A stretch of 64,000 nt of DNA. Source: Prescottella agglutinans (GTDB lineage Bacteria > Actinomycetota > Actinomycetes > Mycobacteriales > Mycobacteriaceae). The notes under the pieces were generated by a model that saw only the letters and a program-made list of their open reading frames with translations, was not told where the DNA came from and ran no database searches. This document shows positions 1 through 7,626 of the stretch, piece after piece; position 1 is the stretch's first letter, and each line of letters opens with the position of its first letter. A program made the translations under genes and the position numbers. The stretch is from the NCBI RefSeq assembly GCF_004011865.1, contig NZ_RKLP01000013.1, forward strand, positions 124,001 to 188,000, read 5' to 3'.

Positions 1-189
1 CGCACACATCCCATCGCTGTGGCCGTCCTGCGCGACGGCGACTGGATGCTGATTCATCGGTGTACGGGCTGCGATCATCTCGCGGCTCATCCGGTCGTCG
101 ACGACGACAACCAACTGCTGTTGATTCGCATTGCGGTGAAACCGTTGGCGCAGCCGCCGTTCCCGCTCGAACACCTCGCGCAACTCTGA
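1..189 (+). CDS. RNHCP-domain protein, 3' part only (5' end outside the window)
   Basis: The reading frame is open from the first base and stops at 187-189. The 62 residues match the second half of the RNHCP domain: a stretch of the type G-D-W-M-L-I-H-R-C-T-G-C followed by D-D-D-N-Q-L-L-L-I-R-I-A. The same pattern closes the next gene, so this is its tandem paralogue. The domain is named for its conserved Arg-Asn-His-Cys-Pro motif and probably binds zinc; its function is unknown. Here the usual Asn before the DDN motif is missing (AAHPVVDDDN). The N-terminal cysteines lie outside the window. Confidence 0.8.
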   Translation, partial: RTHPIAVAVLRDGDWMLIHRCTGCDHLAAHPVVDDDNQLLLIRIAVKPLAQPPFPLEHLAQL

Positions 190-208
190 CGCGGCCGGGG
201 TGATCGAC

Positions 209-601
209 GTGTCACGCAGGAACGGCCGAATCGAGCGTCCGCAGCGCGCGAAGCCCGTTCATCGAGACGGACCCGCGCGCCGCAGGACGTCGTTTCGTTG
301 TCTCGGTTGCGGTTTGGACGTGCCGATGTGGGCCCCCGGCACCGCGCACCGCAACCACTGTCCGACGTGCCTGTGCAGCAGGCACGTCGACCGGGACCTG
401 CCCGGCGACCGTGCGTCGTCGTGCGGGGGTCGGATGGACCCGATCTCGATCTCGGTGCGCGGTGATGGCGAATGGGTGATCATCCACCGTTGCAGTGCGT
501 GCGGTGCGATGGGCGCCAACCGGACCGCCGGCGACGACAATCCGCTCGCACTGGTGCGCATCGCGGTGCGCCCGCTGTCGCGCCTCGGCCGTATTCACTG
601 A
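209..601 (+). CDS. RNHCP-domain protein
   Basis: A 130-residue protein with the complete RNHCP domain: a first Cys pair (FRCLGCG), the HRNHCPTC signature, a third cysteine after GDRASSC, a last pair (HRCSACG) and the N-x(6)-DDN block. Paired cysteines suggest a small zinc-binding fold, but the role is not known. I chose GTG at 209 because GGGG at 197-200 is correctly spaced from it; GTG at 200 would add three residues. It starts about 20 bp after a paralogue, so the two are probably one transcript, ended by the hairpin at 644-690. Confidence 0.85.
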   Translation: MSRRNGRIERPQRAKPVHRDGPARRRTSFRCLGCGLDVPMWAPGTAHRNHCPTCLCSRHVDRDLPGDRASSCGGRMDPISISVRGDGEWVIIHRCSACGAMGANRTAGDDNPLALVRIAVRPLSRLGRIH

Positions 602-643
602 CGAGTTCGGGGGCGGCGCGGAGGGCTCGCGCAGTGCCGTGCG

Positions 644-690
644 GCCGGTGGAAGGCCCGTCCGCGGTGAGCGGATGGGCCTTCCACCGGC
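644..690. terminator. Long inverted repeat, bidirectional terminator
   Basis: The arms GCCGGTGGAAGGCCCGTCCG and CGGATGGGCCTTCCACCGGC pair over about 20 bp, with one mismatch, around a short loop. It lies between convergent genes (RNHCP from the left, SRPBCC from the right), as expected for a shared terminator. There is no long T-tract. Confidence 0.85.
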
Positions 691-720
691 CTCGGTCCTA
701 CCGACCCCTGGGGGCACGCC

Positions 721-1164
721 CTAGTTCCAGTCGTCGATCTTGACGTCTCGGGGATCCGGTGCGCCCGTGCCGGTTTCGATCATCGATTTCAGGCTCATCA
801 GGAAGAGCGCCCATTTGGTGCTGCAGTGGTGCATGAACTCCACGGGTTCCTTCCATCCCTCGTGCGCGAAGAGGACGACCGTGTAGTCGCCGTCGCGTCG
901 GAGATCCCACACCACCCGGGTGCCGACCCATTCCGCGGGGCCGTCGGTCACCTCCCACGCCACTCGTTTCGCGGGCTGGAGCTCGGTCACCTTCATATCG
1001 AATCCGCCTTCCCCGAAGCGGAACCGGAGTGTTCCCCCGACGTTCGGGTCGCCGTCCGTGTCGCTGGCCCACCAGCCTGCGAGACCGTCGACCGTCGTCA
1101 ACGCCGCGTAGACGTCGTCGACGGAAGACGACTCGATTCCGACCCTGTGCAGAATGTCGACCAT
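721..1164 (-). CDS. SRPBCC (AHSA1/START-like) family protein
   Basis: A 147-residue protein with the Aha1/START-like pattern: an N-terminal strand, an early tryptophan pair (LAGWWASD), a central beta-sheet and a long C-terminal helix (TKWALFLMSLKSMIE). Such proteins bind hydrophobic ligands in a cavity. ATG at 1164 is preceded by GAGAGGG at suitable distance; a GTG 12 bp upstream is possible. It is the last gene of a three-gene operon and begins 23 bp after the ArsR gene. SRPBCC/ArsR pairs are common in actinobacteria, and the ligand is unknown. Confidence 0.85.
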   Translation of the reverse strand: MVDILHRVGIESSSVDDVYAALTTVDGLAGWWASDTDGDPNVGGTLRFRFGEGGFDMKVTELQPAKRVAWEVTDGPAEWVGTRVVWDLRRDGDYTVVLFAHEGWKEPVEFMHHCSTKWALFLMSLKSMIETGTGAPDPRDVKIDDWN

Positions 1165-1187
1165 CTCGATTTCCACCCTCTCTTCTC

Positions 1188-1526
1188 TCACGTCTGACTG
1201 TTGCGTTGGATTGCTTCTGCGATCCGCTTGATGCGCTGGAGCCTGGCGTCCCACGTCGACCCCACCGAATTGAGTTGTGCCACGGCGCGGGCGAGTTGTT
1301 CATCGTCGACCCGGTAGAGCCTCTCGCGGCCCACGGGCGTCGCATGCACCAGGCCGACGCGGTCGAGAACGCCGAGGTGCTTCGCGACAGCTTGACGGGT
1401 CACGGGTAGCTGCTCGCTGAGGGTGGTCGCCGTCCCCTCGCCGTCGGCCAGCAGCAGGTCGAGCATTCGTCGCCGTGTCGGGTCCCCGATCGCGGACCAG
1501 AGGTCGTCGTCGACTCCGGAGTTCAT
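1188..1526 (-). CDS. ArsR family winged-helix transcriptional regulator
   Basis: A 112-residue protein with an ArsR-type HTH: W-S-A-I-G-D-P-T-R-R-R-M-L-D-L-L near the N-terminus and the recognition helix VTRQAVAKHLGVL, followed by a wing (GLVHATPVGRERLYRV). No metal-binding CxC motif is visible, so it is the SRPBCC-associated type and not a metal sensor. Its ATG overlaps the stop of the upstream SRPBCC gene (ATGA at 1523-1526), so translation is coupled. It probably represses its own operon through the two palindromes at 2006-2068. Confidence 0.93.
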   Translation of the reverse strand: MNSGVDDDLWSAIGDPTRRRMLDLLLADGEGTATTLSEQLPVTRQAVAKHLGVLDRVGLVHATPVGRERLYRVDDEQLARAVAQLNSVGSTWDARLQRIKRIAEAIQRNSQT

Positions 1527-1990
1527 CGGCTCGCACCCAGTCGGCCGGCGTACTCGACGAGTCGCGGTAGATACCGGTGCCACCCCTCGATGTGCGAGTT
1601 GAACTGTTCCTCGAGAACGGCGATCTCCCAACCCATCTCGCGGAACCCGGTTTCCGTCATCCGGACCGTCGTGCCCTCTCCCGAAGGGGTGAGCTCGAAC
1701 GTCACCAACAGGGAGTTGTCGGGGACCGCGGCTTCGTCGGTCAGGTGAGCCCAGCGGAAGGCGAACAATCGGGGTGGCTGAGCGTCGACCACCGTGATCC
1801 GGGCGACGTGCCCATCGGGCGAGGTCCTGTCGCCCCACACGAGTTCGCCGACGGAGCCGGGGACCGGTTCCAGGTCGACGACCTCGTCGGGCCACCACTC
1901 CTGCAGGTGCTCGGGACTGCTGATGACTTCGTAAACCACGTCCGGTGTGGCTTCGATGTACAGCGAGCGCTCGATTCGTCCGTATTCCAC
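1523..1990 (-). CDS. SRPBCC (AHSA1-like) family protein
   Basis: A 155-residue protein of the START/AHSA1 type: RIERSLYIEATPDVVYEVIS at the N-terminus, the paired tryptophans in LQEWWPDEV, central strands (FELTPSGEGTTVRMTETGF) and a C-terminal helix. It is the first gene of the operon and overlaps the ArsR start by 4 bp. It is a divergent paralogue of the SRPBCC gene at 721-1164. The promoter lies between 1991 and about 2070, where two identical-type palindromes occur. The physiological ligand cannot be inferred. Confidence 0.88.
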   Translation of the reverse strand: MEYGRIERSLYIEATPDVVYEVISSPEHLQEWWPDEVVDLEPVPGSVGELVWGDRTSPDGHVARITVVDAQPPRLFAFRWAHLTDEAAVPDNSLLVTFELTPSGEGTTVRMTETGFREMGWEIAVLEEQFNSHIEGWHRYLPRLVEYAGRLGASR

Positions 1991-2005
1991 GTCGGCTCCA
2001 TATTT

Positions 2006-2022
2006 CGCAACTCTTGGTTGCG
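2006..2022. promoter_or_regulatory. Probable ArsR operator 1
   Basis: CGCAACTCTTGGTTGCG is a perfect 6-5-6 palindrome 16 bp upstream of the first gene of the ArsR operon. It shares its half-site with the palindrome at 2050-2068. Confidence 0.65.
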
Positions 2023-2049
2023 TATGACGCTATCCGAGGGGAGCCGTAT

Positions 2050-2068
2050 GCGCAACCAAACGTTGCGC
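2050..2068. promoter_or_regulatory. Probable ArsR operator 2
   Basis: GCGCAACCAAACGTTGCGC is a perfect 7-5-7 palindrome. On the opposite strand it reads CGCAAC-N2-TTG-GTTGCG-Y-AT, the same pattern as site 1 including flanking bases. The centres of the two sites are 45 bp apart. Confidence 0.65.
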
Positions 2069-2247
2069 TTTTGTGATGGCTGGATCGCCGCCCACGCCTC
2101 ATCCGATTCGCAGTTCCCGTGCAGAACGGTCCGATCCCGGGCAATGTGGACAGCGAGCGCAGCGCCGCGCTGCCCTGTGAAGGCCTGTCCGCAGTGAGCG
2201 GACGCCCTGTTCGTGGGGGTCTGACGCGGCTGAAGGGAGGGGCTGGA

Positions 2248-2904
2248 TTGGACTTCCAGACCTTGTGGGATTTCGTGTCCGAGCGGCGGCAGCAGCTGCT
2301 CACGGACTCGTATCTGCATGTCAGCGCGGTCGTGCAGTCGGTGATCATCGCCGGCGTCATCGCGGTCCTGATCGGGATCGCGGTGTACCGCAGCCCCATC
2401 GGATCGGCCGTCGCGACGGGTCTCGCGAGCACGATCCTCACGCTGCCGTCGTTCGCCCTACTGGGCCTGCTCATCCCGATCCTCGGCCTCGGCGTCGCAC
2501 CCACCGTGACCGCCCTGGTGCTGTACGGCCTGCTGCCGATCATCCGGAACACGATCATCGGGCTGGCCTCGGTGGATCCGGCGATCACCGATGCCGCCCG
2601 GGGCGTCGGGATGAACCGTCTCCGCGTGCTCGGCCGCATCGAGTTGCCGCTCGCCTGGCCGTCGATCCTCGCCGGGATCCGGATCAGCACGCAGATGCTG
2701 ATGGGCATCCTCGCGATCGCCGCGTATGCGAAGGGGCCCGGCCTGGGCAACCTCATCTTCTCGGGGCTGTCCCGCGTCGGCAGTCCCACCGCCGTTCCGC
2801 AGGCCCTCACCGGCACCGTTCTCATCGTCATCCTGGCGCTCGTCCTCGACGGCCTGCTCGTCCTGCTCGGGCGCCTCACCACCTCGAGGGGGCTTCGTGA
2901 CTGA
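2248..2904 (+). CDS. proW: Osmoprotectant ABC transporter permease (ProW/OpuCB type)
   Basis: A 218-residue integral membrane protein with about five or six hydrophobic segments. It carries the binding-protein-dependent permease EAA-like loop (A-A-R-G-V-G-M-N-R-L-R-V-L-G-R-I-E-L-P-L-A) that contacts the ATPase. TTG at 2248 was chosen because GAAGGGAGGGG sits just upstream; longer in-frame starts from 2119 add a hydrophilic extension untypical of the family. It overlaps the ATPase gene by 8 bp. A complete four-gene cassette (permease, ATPase, permease, binding protein) follows, for uptake of glycine betaine, proline betaine, choline or similar solutes. Confidence 0.9.
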   Translation: MDFQTLWDFVSERRQQLLTDSYLHVSAVVQSVIIAGVIAVLIGIAVYRSPIGSAVATGLASTILTLPSFALLGLLIPILGLGVAPTVTALVLYGLLPIIRNTIIGLASVDPAITDAARGVGMNRLRVLGRIELPLAWPSILAGIRISTQMLMGILAIAAYAKGPGLGNLIFSGLSRVGSPTAVPQALTGTVLIVILALVLDGLLVLLGRLTTSRGLRD

Positions 2905-4111
2905 CCTTCTACCCGCCGAAGAACGCACCGGCACCGGAGTCGAGATCGTGCTCGACGACGTCGTCAAGCAGTACGCCGGACAGGACGACCCGGCCGTCGA
3001 CCACGTGTCGATGACCATTCCCGCCGGCGAGACCGTCGTGTTCGTGGGGCCGTCGGGGTGCGGCAAGACCACCACGATGCGGATGATCAACCGGCTCATC
3101 GAGCCGACGTCGGGCAAGATCACGATCGCCGGACGGGACACCCACTCGATCGACGCGGACCGTCTGCGCCGCGGCATCGGCTACTCGATCCAGCAGGCCG
3201 GGTTGTTCCCGCACCTCACGGTCGCGAAGAACGTCGCGACGGTGCCCGGTCTGGTCGGCTGGGACAAGAAGCGCACCACCGAGCGGGTCGACGAGATGCT
3301 CGACCTGGTCGGGCTGGACCCGGACACCTATCGCGACCGCTATCCGCGGCAGTTGTCGGGCGGCCAGCAGCAGCGCGTCGGTGTCGCCCGAGCGCTCGCC
3401 GCGGACCCGCCGGTGCTGCTCATGGACGAGCCGTTCGGGGCGGTCGACCCCATCACCCGCGGGTTGTTGCAGGACGAGCTGATGCGGTTGCAGTCCGAAC
3501 TCGGCAAGACCATCGTGTTCGTCACCCACGACTTCAACGAGGCCGTCAAGCTCGGCGACCGGATCGCGGTGCTGGGCAGTCAGTCCCACATCATGCAGTA
3601 CGACACCCCGGAGGCGATCCTGGCGAATCCCGCCAACGACATGGTCGCCGGATTCATCGGTGCGGATGCATCGCTGAAGCAGCTCACCCTGGCCCGGGTG
3701 AGTGACATCGAGTTGGCGCAGTGTCCCACCGCTCGCCGCGACGGCTCGGTCGCCGATCTGCGCCGCGAACTCACCGAACAGGACGCCCACTGGGGCTTGA
3801 TCCTCGACCACCGCGACCGGCCGCTGCGGTGGGTGTCGCCCGAGCATCTGGCGTCTGCCGGATCACTCGAGGACATCGGCGATCCGGTCGGCGAGAACGT
3901 CTCGGTGAGTTCGACACTGCAGGACGCGCTCGAGGCGCTGCTGGTGCAGGCCAGCGCGTCGGCCGCCGTGACGGACCGACGCGGCGGGTACGTCGGACTG
4001 GTCACGATCGACACGCTGGTCCACACGCTGCAGGAGGTCCGTGAGGAACACGCGGACGATCACGCCGCCGACACCCCGCCGGGGCAGGTCACCGAGGAAC
4101 CGTCGAAATGA
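2897..4111 (+). CDS. proV: Osmoprotectant ABC transporter ATP-binding protein (ProV/OpuCA type)
   Basis: A 404-residue ATPase with Walker A GPSGCGKTT at residues 51-59, a Q-loop (IQQAGLFPHLTV), the signature LSGGQQQRVGVARAL, Walker B LLMDEPFGAVDP and the switch histidine (FVTHDFNEA). After about residue 265 comes a C-terminal extension of the OpuCA/ProV type with CBS-like sequence (SVSSTLQDALEALL...AAVTDRRGGYVGLVTIDTL), which in relatives senses ionic strength. The GTG start overlaps the permease stop, and its end overlaps the second permease by 4 bp, so it is translationally coupled on both sides. Confidence 0.95.
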   Translation: MTDLLPAEERTGTGVEIVLDDVVKQYAGQDDPAVDHVSMTIPAGETVVFVGPSGCGKTTTMRMINRLIEPTSGKITIAGRDTHSIDADRLRRGIGYSIQQAGLFPHLTVAKNVATVPGLVGWDKKRTTERVDEMLDLVGLDPDTYRDRYPRQLSGGQQQRVGVARALAADPPVLLMDEPFGAVDPITRGLLQDELMRLQSELGKTIVFVTHDFNEAVKLGDRIAVLGSQSHIMQYDTPEAILANPANDMVAGFIGADASLKQLTLARVSDIELAQCPTARRDGSVADLRRELTEQDAHWGLILDHRDRPLRWVSPEHLASAGSLEDIGDPVGENVSVSSTLQDALEALLVQASASAAVTDRRGGYVGLVTIDTLVHTLQEVREEHADDHAADTPPGQVTEEPSK

Positions 4112-4869
4112 CGACACCGACCGGGCAGCAGGCGGAGCGGCGGGCGGAACGCCTGCGGCTACTGGTGCAGCCGTTGCTGGTGCTCCTGCTGGTCGGGGGT
4201 GTGCTGGGCTGGGCGTTCACCCGGGACCTCACCGCGACCCAGAAGGCGAGCATCAGTGTCGGCAACATCGCGACGCTGACGTGGCAGCACGTGCTCATCA
4301 CGGTCGTCGTGGTGCTGATCGTGCTCGTGCTCGCCGTGCCACTGGGCACGTTGCTGACCCGGCCCGGATTCACCTTTCTGGCACCGTTTTTCGTCGGCAT
4401 CGCGAACGTCGGCGCGGCGGCGCCGGCGATCGGCCTGCTGGTGTTGTTCTACCTGGCGACACGGACGACGGGATTCTGGATCGGCGTCCTGCCGATCGCG
4501 TTCTACTCGCTGCTGCCGGTGCTACGGAACACGATCCTGGGCTACCAGGAGGTCGATCCCGCGCTGGTCGACGCCGGTCGCGGACAGGGGATGTCGGCGC
4601 TGACGGTCCTGCGCCGGGTCGAGTTCCCGCTCGCCGTTCCGTACATCCTGGCGGGACTGCGCACCTCGCTGGTGCTCGCCGTCGGCACCGCGACGCTCTG
4701 CTTCCTGGTCAGTGCGGGCGGACTCGGCATCCTCATCGACACCGGATACAAGCTGCGCGACAACGTGACCCTCATCGTCGGCGCCGTCCTGGCGGTGGCG
4801 CTCGCGCTGCTCGTCGACTGGCTGGGCGCGCTCGCCGAGACGTACCTCGGGCCGAAGGGACTGCGCTGA
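4108..4869 (+). CDS. Osmoprotectant ABC transporter permease, second subunit
   Basis: A 253-residue membrane protein with a basic N-terminus, a first membrane segment (LLVQPLLVLLLVGGVLGWAF) and a permease core with the loop D-A-G-R-G-Q-G-M-S-A-L-T-V-L-R-R-V-E-F-P-L-A, paralogous to the protein at 2248. In mycobacteria the corresponding pair is called ProW/ProZ; I cannot say which of the two this one equals. ATG overlaps the ATPase stop (ATGA). One base separates its stop from the next gene. Confidence 0.92.
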   Translation: MTTPTGQQAERRAERLRLLVQPLLVLLLVGGVLGWAFTRDLTATQKASISVGNIATLTWQHVLITVVVVLIVLVLAVPLGTLLTRPGFTFLAPFFVGIANVGAAAPAIGLLVLFYLATRTTGFWIGVLPIAFYSLLPVLRNTILGYQEVDPALVDAGRGQGMSALTVLRRVEFPLAVPYILAGLRTSLVLAVGTATLCFLVSAGGLGILIDTGYKLRDNVTLIVGAVLAVALALLVDWLGALAETYLGPKGLR

Positions 4870-4870
4870 C

Positions 4871-5857
4871 ATGAAGGTGATGCGACGAGTCCTGGCCGGG
4901 ACGGCGGTGGTGCTCGCGAGCGCGCTGCTCGCGTCGTGCGGACTCGAATCCGGTGGCGCCGTGCCGCTGAAGGTCGGTCCCGGCAGCATTCAGCCCGTTT
5001 CCGAGCTCGAGGGGGCGCGGATCACGGTCGGCTCCAAGGACTTCACCGAGCAGGTCATCCTCGGCTACATCATCGAGTTCGCCCTGTCCGCCGCCGGTGC
5101 CGACGTCCGGGACCTCACCAACATCCAGGGTTCCAACAGCACTCGCGACGCACAGTTGGCCGGGCAGATCGACGTGAGCTACGAGTACACCGGTACGGGC
5201 TGGATCAACTACCTGGGCCACGAGCACCCGATCCCGGATTCGCGCGCGCAGTTCGAGGCGGTCCGCGACGAGGATCTCGAACGCAACGGCATGGTGTGGA
5301 CCGATCCGGCGCCGATGAACAACACGTACGCGCTGGCGACCAGCCAGAAGACCGCGGCGGAGACCGGGGTGCGCACCCTCTCGGACTACGCCGCGTTGGT
5401 GCAACGCGATCCCGGGGCCGCGGTGACGTGCGTCGAGACCGAGTTCAACGTCCGGCAGGACGGGTTCCCCGGCATGGCCGTGGCCTACGGGTTCGACCCG
5501 GCCCGCGTCGAACGCCGAATCCTGCAGACCGGCATCATCTATCAGGCCACGGCCGACGGCGGCCAGTGCAAGTTCGGTGAGGTGTTCACCACCGACGGCC
5601 GGATCGCGGCGCTGGACCTGGTGGTGCTCGAGGACGACCGGCAGTTCTTCCCGAAGTACAACCCGGCCTTGACGATGCGTGAGGACTTCGCGCAGGACCA
5701 TCCGCAGGTCGCGGAGGTCATGGCACCGATCTCGGCGGTTCTGACCAACGAGGCGATCACCGAACTGAACCGTCAGGTGGACGTGGACGGCAAGGATCCC
5801 GCGGCGGTCGCACGCCAGTGGCTGGTCGATCAGGGGTTCGTCACCGCCGAGCCGTGA
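4871..5857 (+). CDS. proX: Osmoprotectant ABC transporter substrate-binding lipoprotein (ProX/OpuAC type)
   Basis: A 328-residue lipoprotein: basic start, hydrophobic core and lipobox LLASC with the lipidated Cys at residue 23. The mature part starts with a typical OpuAC-like sequence (ITVGSKDFTEQVILGYIIE) and contains YEYTGTGWINYLG and aromatic residues expected in a betaine/choline-binding cage. It is the last gene of the transport operon and is anchored outside the membrane, where it hands the solute to the two permeases. Substrate specificity (betaine, choline or carnitine) cannot be read from sequence alone. Confidence 0.94.
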   Translation: MKVMRRVLAGTAVVLASALLASCGLESGGAVPLKVGPGSIQPVSELEGARITVGSKDFTEQVILGYIIEFALSAAGADVRDLTNIQGSNSTRDAQLAGQIDVSYEYTGTGWINYLGHEHPIPDSRAQFEAVRDEDLERNGMVWTDPAPMNNTYALATSQKTAAETGVRTLSDYAALVQRDPGAAVTCVETEFNVRQDGFPGMAVAYGFDPARVERRILQTGIIYQATADGGQCKFGEVFTTDGRIAALDLVVLEDDRQFFPKYNPALTMREDFAQDHPQVAEVMAPISAVLTNEAITELNRQVDVDGKDPAAVARQWLVDQGFVTAEP

Positions 5858-5892
5858 GGTCTCGGAGGAGTCCCGTCAGGCGGTCGATGTCC

Positions 5893-6747
5893 TCAGCGTC
5901 CGGCGGCGACGCCGTCACGCACCCGCGGGAACACCTCCTGCGCCAGGTAGGTCAACGACTCCTCGGTGGGGTGCCCGCTCAGGACGAACGTGTCGATGCC
6001 GTGGTCGAGTGCGAGCGAGGCCAGGCGCCTCGGGAGGTCCTCGAGGGGGATGTCGCCGCCGACGTTGAGGACCCGTCGGATGCTCGCCGGGTCCCGGCCC
6101 GCCGCACTGGCGGCGGCGTCGATAGTCGCGCTCGCCGTGGCGATTCCGTCGTCGTCGATGTAGCCGAGTGACGGCAGCCAGCCGTCGCCGATCTCGCCGA
6201 CCAGTCGGAGCATGCGGGGTTTGTAACCGCCGATCCAGACCCCGATCGGGTGGGCGGGAGCGGGTCCCGGGTGTACCCCGTTCACGGAGTAGAAGTCGCC
6301 GTCGAACCGGATCGAACGCTCGCCACTCCACATCAGCCGGATCACCGAGACGGCTTCCCTCAGCGCCTGTACGGACTCGCCGGGGGTGCGGCGCGGGCCG
6401 CCCATCGCGGCGATCGCATCCCAGAACGCGCCGGCACCCAGACCCAGCTCGACCCGACCGTCGGACAGGAGATCGAGGCTGGCTGCCGCCTTCGCGAGCA
6501 CCGCCGGCGGGCGCAGGGGGAGGCTCGCGACATCGGGGAACACGGACAGTTGCTCGGTGCGCGAGGCGATCGCGGACAGCAGGGTCCAGGCATCGAGGAA
6601 TCCCCGCTGGTACGGGTGGTCCTGGACGCCGACGAGATCGAAGCCCGCCCGGTCGAGGACTGCGGCGGTGTCGAGCGCGGCCTCGGGCATGTGCGCGTCC
6701 GGGATCAAGAACCAACCGAATCGGATCTCGTTGCCGTAGTCGGGCAT
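5893..6747 (-). CDS. LLM-class, probably F420-dependent, flavin oxidoreductase
   Basis: A 284-residue TIM-barrel protein of the bacterial luciferase-like family: RFGWFLIPDAHMPEAALDTA, V-G-V-Q-D-H-P-Y-Q-R-G-F-L-D-A, LLSDGRVELGLGAGAFWDAI and PIGVWIGGYKPRMLRLVGEIGDG (shown in parts). These match the F420-type LLM subgroup common in mycolata; the substrate is unknown. ATG at 6745-6747 has AGGAG eight bases upstream, so the in-frame ATG further upstream is not favoured. The gene is monocistronic, convergent with the transporter operon and divergent from the Clp-N regulator. Confidence 0.85.
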   Translation of the reverse strand: MPDYGNEIRFGWFLIPDAHMPEAALDTAAVLDRAGFDLVGVQDHPYQRGFLDAWTLLSAIASRTEQLSVFPDVASLPLRPPAVLAKAAASLDLLSDGRVELGLGAGAFWDAIAAMGGPRRTPGESVQALREAVSVIRLMWSGERSIRFDGDFYSVNGVHPGPAPAHPIGVWIGGYKPRMLRLVGEIGDGWLPSLGYIDDDGIATASATIDAAASAAGRDPASIRRVLNVGGDIPLEDLPRRLASLALDHGIDTFVLSGHPTEESLTYLAQEVFPRVRDGVAAGR

Positions 6748-6823
6748 TGCGGACTCCTTCGTCGGTGACGATCGGTCTCCCCACGATAGGTGCCCCGTCG
6801 TCGGCTCGGGTACCGAAAGAATC

Positions 6824-6868
6824 GACAACCTGGGGTTGACGTTCGGCGTGCGTCAACCTACGGTTGTC
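6824..6868 (+). promoter_or_regulatory. Promoter with two overlapping operators for the Clp-N regulator (leaderless)
   Basis: Two 17-bp palindromes of the same pattern, GACAACCTGGGGTTGAC (6824-6840) and GTCAACCTACGGTTGTC (6852-6868), agree with GACAACC-N3-GGTTGAC when one is reversed. A -35 (TTGACG, 6836-6841) and a -10 (TACGGT, 6859-6864) with 17-bp spacing lie inside them, placing the start of transcription at or next to the ATG at 6871. A protein bound to the sites would block RNA polymerase. Confidence 0.7.
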
Positions 6869-6870
6869 GC

Positions 6871-7614
6871 ATGACCGATCCGACGCGCATGTCGAACCCC
6901 GTGCGGCTCGACGATCTCATCGAAGCCATCAAGAAGGTGCACACCGATGCCCTCGAACAGTTGACCGACGCGGTCCTCGCCGCGGAACATCTCGACGAAG
7001 TGGCCGACCACCTCATCGGCCACTTCGTGGATCAGGCCCGACGCTCGGGCGCCTCCTGGACCGACATCGGGCGCAGCATGGGCGTGACGAAGCAGGCCGC
7101 CCAGAAGCGCTTCGTGCCCAAGGGGCCCGGGGAACCGTCCGATCTGGATGCGAGCCAGGGGTTCAGTCGATTCACCCCGCGTGCCCGCAAGGTCGTGGTG
7201 GCGGCGCAGAAAGAGGCGCGGGCGGCGGGGAACGACCAGATCACGCCGGAGCACGTGGTGCTGGGACTCCTGTCGGAGCCGGAGTCGTTCGCGGTGAAAG
7301 CGCTTGCTGCGCAGGGTATCGATTCCCAGTCGATCCGCGCGGCCGCCACCGCCGTACTGCCGCCTCGCGTGGACGAGGTGCCCGATCTCATTCCGTTCGA
7401 CGCCGGCGCCCGCAAGGCACTCGAACTCACGTTCCGGGAGGCGCTGCGGCTGGGACACAACTACGTCGGCACCGAGCACATCCTCCTCGCGCTCCTCGAA
7501 CTCGAGGACCGGGCGGGTGTCCTTGCCGAACTGGGCGTCGAGAAGGCCGCCGTCGACACCTTCGTCGAAGAGGCCCTGGCCCTGATCCTCGACGCCCAGC
7601 AGCAAGAAAAGTAG
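6871..7614 (+). CDS. Clp N-terminal-domain protein with an N-terminal HTH
   Basis: A 247-residue protein without any AAA+ ATPase part. A helical N-terminus contains an HTH at about residues 62-81 (SWTDIGRSMGVTKQAAQKRF), followed by two Clp-N repeats (TPRARKVVVAAQKEARAAG, TPEHVVLGLLSEPE; then FDAGARKALELTFREALRLG, TEHILLALLELED). ClpA/ClpC use this double repeat to bind substrates or adaptors. The combination suggests a regulator that couples DNA binding to the state of Clp proteolysis or misfolded protein; this is inference. The ATG lies 2 bp after an operator, implying a leaderless mRNA and autoregulation. An ATG at 6889 is the alternative start. Confidence 0.88.
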   Translation: MTDPTRMSNPVRLDDLIEAIKKVHTDALEQLTDAVLAAEHLDEVADHLIGHFVDQARRSGASWTDIGRSMGVTKQAAQKRFVPKGPGEPSDLDASQGFSRFTPRARKVVVAAQKEARAAGNDQITPEHVVLGLLSEPESFAVKALAAQGIDSQSIRAAATAVLPPRVDEVPDLIPFDAGARKALELTFREALRLGHNYVGTEHILLALLELEDRAGVLAELGVEKAAVDTFVEEALALILDAQQQEK

Positions 7615-7626
7615 TTTCCCCGAAGG

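Noticed and set aside
1188-2882. Long minus-strand frame that would extend ArsR to 564 residues
   Set aside because: Only the last 112 codons are ArsR-like; the ATGA overlap at 1526 gives a natural start, and the rest is antisense to the permease gene.
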